In this document: piece by piece, positions 1 to 6,311 of the stretch
Layout: each line of letters opens with the position of its first letter
Position numbering within the stretch: position 1 is the stretch's first letter
Assembly (NCBI GenBank): GCA_903838095.1
Contig: CAILXE010000411.1
Coordinates: 1-6,311, forward strand
Origin: an uncultured Chlorobiaceae bacterium
GTDB taxonomy: Bacteria > Bacteroidota > Chlorobiia > Chlorobiales > Chlorobiaceae
Length of the DNA stretch: 6,311 bases
Reading direction: 5' to 3'
Notes under the pieces: generated by a model
Told to the model about the DNA's origin: nothing
Databases searched by the model: none
The model's input: the letters and a program-made list of their open reading frames with translations, nothing else
Program-made: the position numbers and the translations under genes

Positions 1-2362
1 GGGCTCCATCCATACTGCCGACAAGAATACGGCCGATTGCCGGGATGTTGTCGCGATAGTCGCGCAGGTATCGGAGGCGGACGGGGAAGCGGTTTCGTCC
101 TTCAACGGCAGTTGAAAGCATCTCGCCACCGAGGGCGGTCTCAATGACATCCTGAATATCGCCCACACTCACACCATAACGGGCGGCAGCTTCCCGGTCG
201 ATGTTGATGTCGAGGTAGTTGCCGCCGGTAACCCTTTCAGCCACGACGTCAGCTGCGCCATTGATCGGCTTGAGAATGGTTTCTGCCTGAAGCGCCAGAT
301 CTTTCAGCACATTCAGGTCATTACCAAAAATTTTGACGCCAAGGTCGGTGCGCACCCCGGTGGAGAGCATGTTGATGCGGTTGATGATCGGCTGGGTCCA
401 TCCGTTGCGTACGCCGATCTGCTGCAATTTGGAGTCCAGTTCAGCCACAATGTCAGCTTTCTTTATGCCCGCACGCCATTGCTCTTTGGGTTTCAGGATG
501 ATGATACTCTCAAACATGGAGACCGGTGCGGGATCAGTGGAGGTTTCGGCCCGTCCGACCTTCCCGAGAACATGCTCGACTTCCGGAACGCTTTTGATGA
601 TGCTGTCCTGTATCTGGATAATGCGTTTGGCCTCGGTGATGGAGACATTGGGCAGCGTTACCGGCATATAGAGCAGCGATCCTTCGTCGAGGGGCGGCAT
701 GAATTCGGAGCCGAGATTCATGAACATCGGCACGGCAATGGAGAGGGCCACAAGATTAAGGGCGATGGTTGTCTTTTTCCACCGCAGCACCCAGCGTATA
801 ACCGGCGAATAGAGCTTGATAAAGAAGGTGGAGACAGGATTGGCGTTTTCTGGGCGCATCCTGCCTCGCATAAGGTAGTACATCAGTACCGGAACCAGCG
901 TGATGGCAATCATGGCAGATCCCATCATGGAGAAGGTCTTGGTGAAGGCCAGGGGATGGAAAAGCTTGCCCTCCTGTCCTTCCAGCATGAAGACCGGAAC
1001 AAAGGAGAGGACAATGATTGCCAGCGAGAAAAATATCGCCCGACCGACCTGCCTGGCTGAACTGATGACAATCTCCAGCCTTTTTGCATCCCGTTCTTCA
1101 GGCGGGATCTCCGAGAGGTGGCGGTAGCAGTTTTCCACCATGATCACACCGGCATCCACCAGCACGCCAATGGCAATGGCGATACCCCCAAGCGACATGA
1201 TATTGGAGGTGACCCCCATCAGTTTCATGGTGATAAAGGCAATCAGAACCGCAATAGGCAAGGTCAGCACAATGACAAGGGCACTACGGAAGTGGAGCAG
1301 GAAGATGAGAATAACAAGAGAGACAACCAGTGACTCCTCAAGCAGATTTTTTTTCAGCGTTTCGATTGCCCGCATGATCAGGTCGGATCGATCATAGGAG
1401 ACTTTTATCCTGACTCCGGGCGGCAATCCCTTTTCCAGCTCTGTGATCTTTTGCTTGACACGATCAATCACCTCCTTCGCATTCTCTCCATACCGCATGA
1501 CGACGATGCCGCCCACCGCTTCTCCTTTGCCGTTAATATCCAGCAAACCGCGTCGAATGGCGCCTCCAATCTGAACAGTACCAAGGTTCTTGAGGTAGAC
1601 GGGAATGCCGCGCATATCGGCTCCGACAACGATATCCTCCAGATCAGCTTTCGACTTCACGTAGCCGCTTCCACGAATCAGATACTCGGCGTCAGCCTGT
1701 TCAATCAGCTTTCCTCCCACATCCTTGTTTGAGGCTTTGATGGCCTCCATCACTTTGCCGACCTTGATGTTGTACGCAAAGAGCTTGTTGGGATCAAGAT
1801 CAATCTGATATTCCCGCACAAAACCACCGATAGAGGCCACCTCGGCAACTCCCTGAACGGTATTAAGCTGGTAGCGCACAAACCAGTCCTGCAAGGTTCT
1901 GAGTTGTTCCAGATCGTACCCGTTTCCCTCAATGGTGTACCAGAAAACATGGCCTACACCAGTGCCGTCGGGGCCGAGAGCAGGAACGACGCCCGAAGGC
2001 AGGAGTGATGCCGCGTAGTTCAGGCGCTCAAGAACGCGGGTTCTGGCCCAGTAGATGTCTGCCTTGTCGTCGAAAATGACATAGATCATTGAAAAGCCGA
2101 AGGCGCTCGATGCGCGCACGGCACGAACCTGCGGAAGCCCCTGCAGGTTGACGGCAAGCGGGTAAGTAACCTGGTCTTCCACCACTTGAGGCGAACGGCC
2201 CGGATAGTCGGTAAAAACGATGACCTGATTGTCGGACAAGTCAGGAATAGCATCAACAGGAGTCTTGTAGATTGACCAGATACCCCAGGTTATGACAAGG
2301 CCGAAGAGCATCAGGATGATGACCCTGTTGCGGGCGGAATATTCAATGATCTTTTCTATCAT
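1..2362 (-). CDS. cusA: CusA-type Cu(I)/Ag(I) RND efflux pump, inner-membrane subunit (3' end missing)
   Basis: Proton-driven pump that moves monovalent copper or silver out through a CusBC-type duct. I translated the minus strand from ATG at 2362 to the window edge: 787 codons without a stop, against about 1,047 residues for E. coli CusA, so roughly the last quarter is outside. TM1 is at about residues 12-32, the first porter region follows, TM2-TM6 lie at about 341-498, TM7 at about 530-548, then the second porter region. TM4 has GVLVDAGVIMVEN; D403 matches the proton-relay D405 of E. coli CusA. The metal-site methionines M573, M623 and M672 of E. coli correspond to M566 (LLYMP), M616 (SMFES) and M665 (NMLSTG); D610 and E618 match D617 and E625. 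This points to Cu(I)/Ag(I) rather than the Zn/Co/Ni (CzcA) branch. The start has a good ribosome site (CAGGAG) and lies 30 bases after cusB. Substrate is inferred from residues only. Confidence 0.93.
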   Translation of the reverse strand, partial: MIEKIIEYSARNRVIILMLFGLVITWGIWSIYKTPVDAIPDLSDNQVIVFTDYPGRSPQVVEDQVTYPLAVNLQGLPQVRAVRASSAFGFSMIYVIFDDKADIYWARTRVLERLNYAASLLPSGVVPALGPDGTGVGHVFWYTIEGNGYDLEQLRTLQDWFVRYQLNTVQGVAEVASIGGFVREYQIDLDPNKLFAYNIKVGKVMEAIKASNKDVGGKLIEQADAEYLIRGSGYVKSKADLEDIVVGADMRGIPVYLKNLGTVQIGGAIRRGLLDINGKGEAVGGIVVMRYGENAKEVIDRVKQKITELEKGLPPGVRIKVSYDRSDLIMRAIETLKKNLLEESLVVSLVILIFLLHFRSALVIVLTLPIAVLIAFITMKLMGVTSNIMSLGGIAIAIGVLVDAGVIMVENCYRHLSEIPPEERDAKRLEIVISSARQVGRAIFFSLAIIVLSFVPVFMLEGQEGKLFHPLAFTKTFSMMGSAMIAITLVPVLMYYLMRGRMRPENANPVSTFFIKLYSPVIRWVLRWKKTTIALNLVALSIAVPMFMNLGSEFMPPLDEGSLLYMPVTLPNVSITEAKRIIQIQDSIIKSVPEVEHVLGKVGRAETSTDPAPVSMFESIIILKPKEQWRAGIKKADIVAELDSKLQQIGVRNGWTQPIINRINMLSTGVRTDLGVKIFGNDLNVLKDLALQAETILKPINGAADVVAERVTGGNYLDINIDREAAARYGVSVGDIQDVIETALGGEMLSTAVEGRNRFPVRLRYLRDYRDNIPAIGRILVGSMDGA

Positions 2363-2391
2363 GGCAGCAGCTCCTGTCGGAAATCGTTCAT
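2359..2391 (-). other. Possible 10-codon micro-ORF in the cusB-cusA gap
   Basis: Minus-strand ATG at 2391, one base after the cusB TAA, opens a frame reading MNDFRQELLP. Its TGA overlaps the cusA start codon (ATGA arrangement), and the cusA ribosome site lies inside it. This could couple cusA translation to ribosomes leaving cusB. No ribosome site is visible for the micro-ORF itself, and frames this short often occur by chance. Confidence 0.15.
2371..2376 (-). promoter_or_regulatory. Ribosome binding site of cusA
   Basis: The minus strand reads CAGGAG followed by eight bases and then ATG at 2362. This is the clearest Shine-Dalgarno sequence in the window and fixes the cusA start. It suggests cusA is translated independently and more strongly than cusB, whose start has no such site. 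Confidence 0.75.
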
Positions 2392-2392
2392 G

Positions 2393-3673
2393 TTATCTGG
2401 TGTTCTTGTCAGGTGCACTGCTGTTGCCTTTCAACTGAGATTCAGAGTCAATAAGGTATGCTCCGGAGACCGCCACCTTGTCGCCCGGATTTATACCTGC
2501 TAAAATCTGGATATTGCCGGTATTCTTCTCTCCAACATGAACGTCACGTGGTTCAAACATCCCCGGAGAGCTTTCCACCCATACGAGCTGTCGTTTTCCG
2601 GTATCAATGACGGCGGTGAGAGGAACAACAATTGTCGATTCAAGGGGCACCCTGATACTGGCGTTGACAAACATCTCGGGCTTCAGCTTCAAACCCGGAT
2701 TAGGCATTTCCACCCGGGCCTTGAGGGTTCTTGTTTTTGGATCGAGAAAGGGATAGATGAAGGCAATCCGGCCAGTAAACACGTTCTCGGGAAAAGAGCG
2801 GGAGCGAATGTCAACCTGCTGGCCGATATGGATATTCGTGAATTCGTTTTCATAGAGTTCAAGCTCAACCCACACCGTTGAAAGATCGGCAATATTGAAA
2901 AGCACCTCACCACTGTTGACGTACTGTCCCTGCTGCACCATTTTTTCAATAACAATACCAGAGAAAGGGGAGTAGATGGCAAGCCGGATATCAGGGCTGC
3001 CGGTTTTTTTCAGCGTCGCAATCTGGCTCTCCCGTACTCCGAGAAGTTTCAGTCGCTCTCTGGCCGACGTAACCAGTCCCTCGCCATTCTGTGAGATTGA
3101 GGGGAATGGTGAGTCTTTCAACTGTTCGCGGCTCCTGATGGCAAGCAGATACTCCTGCTGTGCAGCAACAAGATCCGGGGAGTAAAGCTCTGCTACAGGC
3201 ATATCCTTGCTGACAAAAGCTCCGACACTGTTAACCTGCAGTTTGTCGATACGGCCTGCCGCCCATGCGGTGACCCTGGCCTGTCGCGACTGATCGTACT
3301 GCACGATCCCGACAGCGTTGATCTCCTTGTTCAGGATCTCCTGTTGTGCTTCAACGGTAGCAACATTGGCCATTACCCGCTGAGCAGGAGAGAGAGAGAC
3401 GTGAGCAGGTATATCTGCTGGTGTCTGCGGTGCGCTGCTTGCTGAGTTATCAATTTTTCTGATGAGTTCCATACCGCAGACAGGGCAGAGGCCAGGCTTC
3501 TCCCTGATGATGAAGGGATGCATGGAACAGGTGTAGAGCTGCTTTATCAGGGTCGTTTTTTCGGCTGCGGATTTGTCGGAGTGTTGATTTTGCCAGAGAA
3601 ACCAGCCGCCAACCGCAGCACAAGCGAGAAGAAAAACCAGCAGAGGGAGTGCGATTTTTTTGTTGAGGGCCAT
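2393..3673 (-). CDS. cusB: CusB-like periplasmic adaptor of RND heavy-metal efflux, with N-terminal heavy-metal-binding domain
   Basis: Membrane-fusion protein of 426 residues that bridges the CusA pump and the outer-membrane channel. Residues about 7-27 form a hydrophobic N-terminal signal or anchor. Residues 47-68 hold YTCSMHP and CPVCGM, the heavy-metal-binding (HMBD/YHS-like) module with C49, M51, H52, C63, C66 and M68 as likely ligands; E. coli CusB lacks it. Then come the beta-barrel/lipoyl first half (about 115-165, with GRIDKLQVNSVGAFV), a helical hairpin (about 165-225), the lipoyl second half (YSPFSGIVIEKMVQQGQYV, about 234-252), a beta-barrel (about 268-340) and a membrane-proximal domain (about 345-412). 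ATG at 3673 is the earliest possible start because TGA lies in frame at 3682-3680. No Shine-Dalgarno is visible in the 18-base gap after cusC, so translational coupling is likely. LLAC (residues 15-18) resembles a lipobox, but hydrophobic residues continue past the Cys, so a plain membrane anchor is equally possible. Confidence 0.9.
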   Translation of the reverse strand: MALNKKIALPLLVFLLACAAVGGWFLWQNQHSDKSAAEKTTLIKQLYTCSMHPFIIREKPGLCPVCGMELIRKIDNSASSAPQTPADIPAHVSLSPAQRVMANVATVEAQQEILNKEINAVGIVQYDQSRQARVTAWAAGRIDKLQVNSVGAFVSKDMPVAELYSPDLVAAQQEYLLAIRSREQLKDSPFPSISQNGEGLVTSARERLKLLGVRESQIATLKKTGSPDIRLAIYSPFSGIVIEKMVQQGQYVNSGEVLFNIADLSTVWVELELYENEFTNIHIGQQVDIRSRSFPENVFTGRIAFIYPFLDPKTRTLKARVEMPNPGLKLKPEMFVNASIRVPLESTIVVPLTAVIDTGKRQLVWVESSPGMFEPRDVHVGEKNTGNIQILAGINPGDKVAVSGAYLIDSESQLKGNSSAPDKNTR

Positions 3674-3691
3674 GTTTATTCAGTTATGTCG

Positions 3692-5011
3692 TTAGTTGTC
3701 ATGATGCAGAGAGGTCTCTGATGCTGTTGTGAGATCAGTTCCGACTGCCGCTTCGAGTTGCGCAAGTTTCATCATATACTCGGCCTGCGATTCATAGAGC
3801 TCGCGCTCATAGTTGAAAAGGGTCATTCTGCTGTCGAGAAGAGTCAGAAAATCCACCTTGCCAACCCGGTAGCCGACAAGTGCTGATTGAAGGGATTGCG
3901 ATGCCTGTGGAATAAGGCCTCCCTTGTAGAGTTCAACAAGTTTACGGCGTCGTTCCAGTTGGACAAGGCTTTCGTTGATGGTATAAGAGATGGTATTTTT
4001 CAAGGAATGAAGTTCTTCAGTCGCCATTGCCGCCTCATAGGTTGATTCGGCCAGCATAGCCCGTCGTTTTCCCTGCTGCAGAGGGAGGTTGAACGTCACT
4101 CCAATGCTCACCATGTTGTCGCCCGGATCCGATGCCATCTCTGTTGATACAGTGTCACGGATCATATACTCCGCAGAAAGGTTAAAATCGGGATAGAACT
4201 CCTTTTTTGCCAGTCGTCGGGATGCTTCTGCCTTTTTTTCAAGACTGAAGAGACTTTTTACCTGTGCCCGCTGATCCATGGCCGTATTGTTCAGTTGTTC
4301 CTGAGAGACGGTGATAAACGGCAGGGTGAAATCAGTGACATGGCCGACCGTGGTCTTCTCTGGACGACAGAGAAGATAGTTGAGTGAGGCCTCCAGACTC
4401 TTGCGTTGCTGCTGCAAGGTAATCTGCATCTCAAGCATTTTTGATTTTTCCAAACCAGCTTTGAAGATATCCTGTTGAACACCCTGTCCGACAGAGTATT
4501 TTAACTCGGTAATAGTCACAAAATCATTCAGGATCCTGAGGTTTTTGCTGACGATTTCAAGTTGCTTGTCAACGGACCAGAGCTGGTAATAGTTCTCCTT
4601 GATCATGCGCGTCAGCTCAAGTTTGCGCTCTTCAAAGGCCCAGCGGTAAGAGTCTGCTTCGTAGCGGGCAATATCACGGCGATTGCCCCGCTTGCCCCAA
4701 AAGGGGAGCTGCTGGGATATGCCGATGACCCTGGCGGACTGGGGATCCTTGTTGAAAACCAATGGTTCCCTGGCCGGTGTGTTCTGTACCTTCAGCATGA
4801 CCATCGGATCGTCAAGCGCTCCGGCCTGCTTTACCTTGCTTGCAAACATCTGCCAGCGCGACTCGGAAGCTTTCAGTTCAGGATTATTGGCCAACCCTGC
4901 GGCAATAAGTGAGGTCAGATTTTCCGGTTGTGCTTTCACCTCTTCCGCTGTTGTCAGCGCAGGCCAGAGAAGGCAGAGCATCAGTAATGCAAACGCAGAA
5001 AATCTATTCAT
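3692..5011 (-). CDS. cusC: TolC-family outer-membrane efflux channel (CusC-like)
   Basis: Outer-membrane and periplasmic duct of the tripartite efflux complex, 439 residues from ATG 5011, close to the usual TolC/CusC size. Residues 1-22 are a Sec signal peptide ending LTTA before EEVKAQ. The two internally related OEP halves are visible: the first has GISQQLPFWGKRG (about 97-109) followed by long charged helices, the second has FNLPLQQGKRRA (about 307-318), more coiled-coil helix, and YRVGKVDFLTLLDS (about 381-394), a typical family signature. A TTG in frame at 5026 would add MFWTD before the signal peptide. I prefer ATG 5011 because the signal peptide then begins normally and GGA sits five bases upstream. 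E. coli CusC is a lipoprotein; here the only early Cys (C13, LMLC) is not in a proper lipobox. It is the first gene of the efflux set, 87 bases after prfC. Family is certain; the CusC role rests on its cusBA neighbours. Confidence 0.88.
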   Translation of the reverse strand: MNRFSAFALLMLCLLWPALTTAEEVKAQPENLTSLIAAGLANNPELKASESRWQMFASKVKQAGALDDPMVMLKVQNTPAREPLVFNKDPQSARVIGISQQLPFWGKRGNRRDIARYEADSYRWAFEERKLELTRMIKENYYQLWSVDKQLEIVSKNLRILNDFVTITELKYSVGQGVQQDIFKAGLEKSKMLEMQITLQQQRKSLEASLNYLLCRPEKTTVGHVTDFTLPFITVSQEQLNNTAMDQRAQVKSLFSLEKKAEASRRLAKKEFYPDFNLSAEYMIRDTVSTEMASDPGDNMVSIGVTFNLPLQQGKRRAMLAESTYEAAMATEELHSLKNTISYTINESLVQLERRRKLVELYKGGLIPQASQSLQSALVGYRVGKVDFLTLLDSRMTLFNYERELYESQAEYMMKLAQLEAAVGTDLTTASETSLHHDN

Positions 5012-5098
5012 GTCAGTCCAAAACAATAAGTTTATTCAACACATAACACAAATTTTCACAATAAGTTCATTGCCGATAACAGGCATAGTCTCCGTTTT
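5012..5098 (-). promoter_or_regulatory. prfC-cusC intergenic region, candidate cus promoter region
   Basis: This 87-base AT-rich gap separates the housekeeping prfC gene from the metal efflux genes, so a promoter for the cus set would be expected here. TTGTGA (5061-5056) could pass for a -35 box, but no convincing -10 lies at the right distance. A 4-base stem (TGCC/GGCA, 5071-5085) after the prfC stop is too short, and lacks a following T run, to be called a terminator. Read-through from prfC therefore cannot be excluded. Confidence 0.3.
5023..5071. repeat. 14-base direct repeat pair upstream of cusC
   Basis: On the plus strand, ACAATAAGTTTATT (5023-5036) and ACAATAAGTTCATT (5058-5071) match at 13 of 14 positions, with start points 35 bases apart. 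Both lie just upstream of the cusC ATG in the only sizeable noncoding gap. The position would suit binding sites for a regulator of the efflux operon, but neither copy matches the copper-regulator operators I know (CueR, CusR, CopY). The AT-rich context makes chance a real alternative. Confidence 0.4.
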
Positions 5099-6311
5099 TT
5101 AAGCTTCGGTTTTGAACTCAGAGGTGGTATGGAACTCAAGATCGGGGTAGTCATCTTTGGCAATTTTGAGCATCCATTCGCTTTCAGCAAAGAAAACGGG
5201 ATGCTCCTCTTTGTCGCGAGCGACGGCGTTCCATTTGCGGCGCAAAAATTCTTCAAGCATCTCTTTATTGTTTCCGGTAATCCAGAATGCCTTGTGAAAG
5301 CGCAGGGGTGTGAAGTCGCACTGTGCGCCGTACTCGTGTTCCAGTCGGAACTTGATAACGTCAAACTGTAACTCTCCGACGGTACCGATGATTTTGCGCG
5401 TGCCATGCTGGATGAAGAGCTGGGCGACACCCTCTTCGGTGAGCTGGCGCACCCCCTTGTCAAGCTGTTTGGCTTTCATTGGGTCGCGATTTTCCAGCGC
5501 CTTGAAAATTTCCGGAGAAAAGCTCGGTATGCCACGGAAATGAAGATCCTCGCCTTCAGTCAGGCTGTCGCCGATTTTCAGGGAGCCGTTGTCGTAGAGG
5601 CCGATCACGTCTCCTGGCCATGACTCGTCAACAACACTTTTTTCATTAGCCATGAATTGTGTCGGACTTGAAAACCGTATTTTTTTCTTCAGCCGGGTGT
5701 GGTAGTAGAACTTGTTGCGCTCGAAACTGCCGGAGCAGATCCTGAAAAAAGCGGTGCGGTCGCGGTGGTTTGGATCGAGATTGGCATGGATTTTAAAGAC
5801 AAATCCGCTCATTGCCTCTTCCGAAGCTTTAACGATCCGTTCAGTCGCTTCCCGCTCATCCGGGCTTGGTGCGACGGTGAGAAATGTTTCAAGAAGCTCC
5901 CTGACGCCAAAATTATTGATCGCGCTTCCAAAAAATACCGGAGCAAGATGTCCGGCACGATAGGTCTCTACGTGAAAAGGTTCATAGACACCTTCAATCA
6001 GCGACACCGCTTCACGAAGTTTTTCGCAGAAACTTTCAGGTATCCACTTTTCAAGCTCCGGATCGTTTGGGTCGTTGACCTTGATCATGCTTTCACTGAT
6101 GCGGGTGGTATTGGCCTCAAAAAGGTTAAGTTCTTTTTTATAAAGGTTGTAGACACCTTTGAATGTCTGTCCCTGGCTGATCGGCCAGGTGAGTGGCCGG
6201 ACGCTGATCTGCAACTTGTGTTCCAGCTCGTCAAGCAGTTCAAAAGGGTTTCTCCCTTCACGATCCATCTTGTTGATGAAGATGATGACCGGGGTGTTGC
6301 GCATACGGCAA
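5099..6311 (-). CDS. prfC: Peptide chain release factor 3 (RF3), N terminus outside the window
   Basis: Cytoplasmic translation GTPase that removes RF1/RF2 from the ribosome after peptide release. The visible frame has 403 residues and is open to the edge; the family is about 525-530, so about 125-130 N-terminal residues are missing, including the P-loop (G1), switch I and the DxxG (G3) motif. The frame continues upstream of the ATG at 6304 (Cys-Arg-Met-Arg, as CRLR in E. coli RF3), so that Met is internal. The G4 motif NKMD lies ten residues after it, and the G5-type GSA follows in [13 protein letters not shown]. The RF3-specific blocks [34 protein letters not shown] and [17 protein letters not shown] then run in order, and the C terminus ([12 protein letters not shown]) matches the family end. 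This separates it from EF-G. It ends in TAA at 5101-5099. No frameshift is seen. Confidence 0.95.
   Translation of the reverse strand, partial: CRMRNTPVIIFINKMDREGRNPFELLDELEHKLQISVRPLTWPISQGQTFKGVYNLYKKELNLFEANTTRISESMIKVNDPNDPELEKWIPESFCEKLREAVSLIEGVYEPFHVETYRAGHLAPVFFGSAINNFGVRELLETFLTVAPSPDEREATERIVKASEEAMSGFVFKIHANLDPNHRDRTAFFRICSGSFERNKFYYHTRLKKKIRFSSPTQFMANEKSVVDESWPGDVIGLYDNGSLKIGDSLTEGEDLHFRGIPSFSPEIFKALENRDPMKAKQLDKGVRQLTEEGVAQLFIQHGTRKIIGTVGELQFDVIKFRLEHEYGAQCDFTPLRFHKAFWITGNNKEMLEEFLRRKWNAVARDKEEHPVFFAESEWMLKIAKDDYPDLEFHTTSEFKTEA

Noticed and set aside
479..1060. 193-codon open frame on the plus strand
   Set aside because: It lies entirely antisense to cusA, is rich in His, Gly, Asp and Arg with no recognisable domain, and has no matching neighbour. 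It is a shadow of the cusA frame.
4202..4239. Two AAAAAAG heptamers in the phase used for -1 frameshifting in dnaX, inside cusC
   Set aside because: No upstream stimulatory ribosome site or clear downstream hairpin is visible, and Lys-Lys codons in charged coiled-coil regions give this motif by chance. The zero frame encodes a complete TolC-family protein.
5012..5026. TTG at 5026 as the cusC start
   Set aside because: It would place MFWTD ahead of a normal signal peptide and has no ribosome site; ATG 5011 has GGA at suitable spacing.
5071..5085. Small inverted repeat after prfC as a terminator
   Set aside because: Only a 4-base stem with a 7-base loop and no T run after it on the transcribed strand.
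4683..5102. 139-codon plus-strand frame crossing the cusC start and the intergenic gap
   Set aside because: Mostly antisense to cusC, with low-complexity Ser/Ala content and no domain; the minus-strand signal peptide and OEP motifs explain the region.
6302..6304. ATG at 6304 as the prfC start
   Set aside because: The frame stays open to the window edge, upstream residues match RF3, and starting here would remove the GTPase P-loop.

Overview
This 6.3 kb window is ordinary bacterial coding DNA of roughly even base composition. All recognisable genes lie on the minus strand, so transcription runs from the high-coordinate end to the low one. Nothing in the sequence names the organism outright. 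The style of the RF3 and CusA proteins, the base composition and the form of the adaptor fit an anaerobic Gram-negative such as a green sulfur bacterium (Chlorobiota) or a relative. That placement is a tentative inference; the Gram-negative envelope is secure because the efflux system needs an outer membrane.

In order of transcription: (1) 6311-5099, the C-terminal three quarters of peptide chain release factor 3 (prfC), whose start lies beyond the window edge; (2) an 87-base AT-rich gap (5098-5012) with a near-perfect 14-base direct repeat but no convincing terminator or promoter; (3) 5011-3692, a TolC-family outer membrane channel (cusC-like); (4) 3673-2393, a periplasmic adaptor (cusB-like) with a Cys/Met/His heavy-metal-binding module near its N terminus; (5) 2362-1, the first 787 residues of a CusA-type heavy-metal RND pump, running off the low-coordinate end.

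The last three genes are separated by only 18 and 30 bases and should form one operon encoding a complete tripartite efflux machine: inner-membrane proton-driven pump, adaptor, outer-membrane duct. The pump keeps the three methionines that bind Cu(I)/Ag(I) in E. coli CusA, plus the TM4 aspartate of the proton relay, so monovalent copper/silver is the most likely substrate. No CusF chaperone or metal-responsive regulator is visible; the adaptor's own metal-binding module may take over the capture role. I see no RNA gene, mobile element, CRISPR array or clearly new system. The plus-strand open frames are antisense shadows of these genes.
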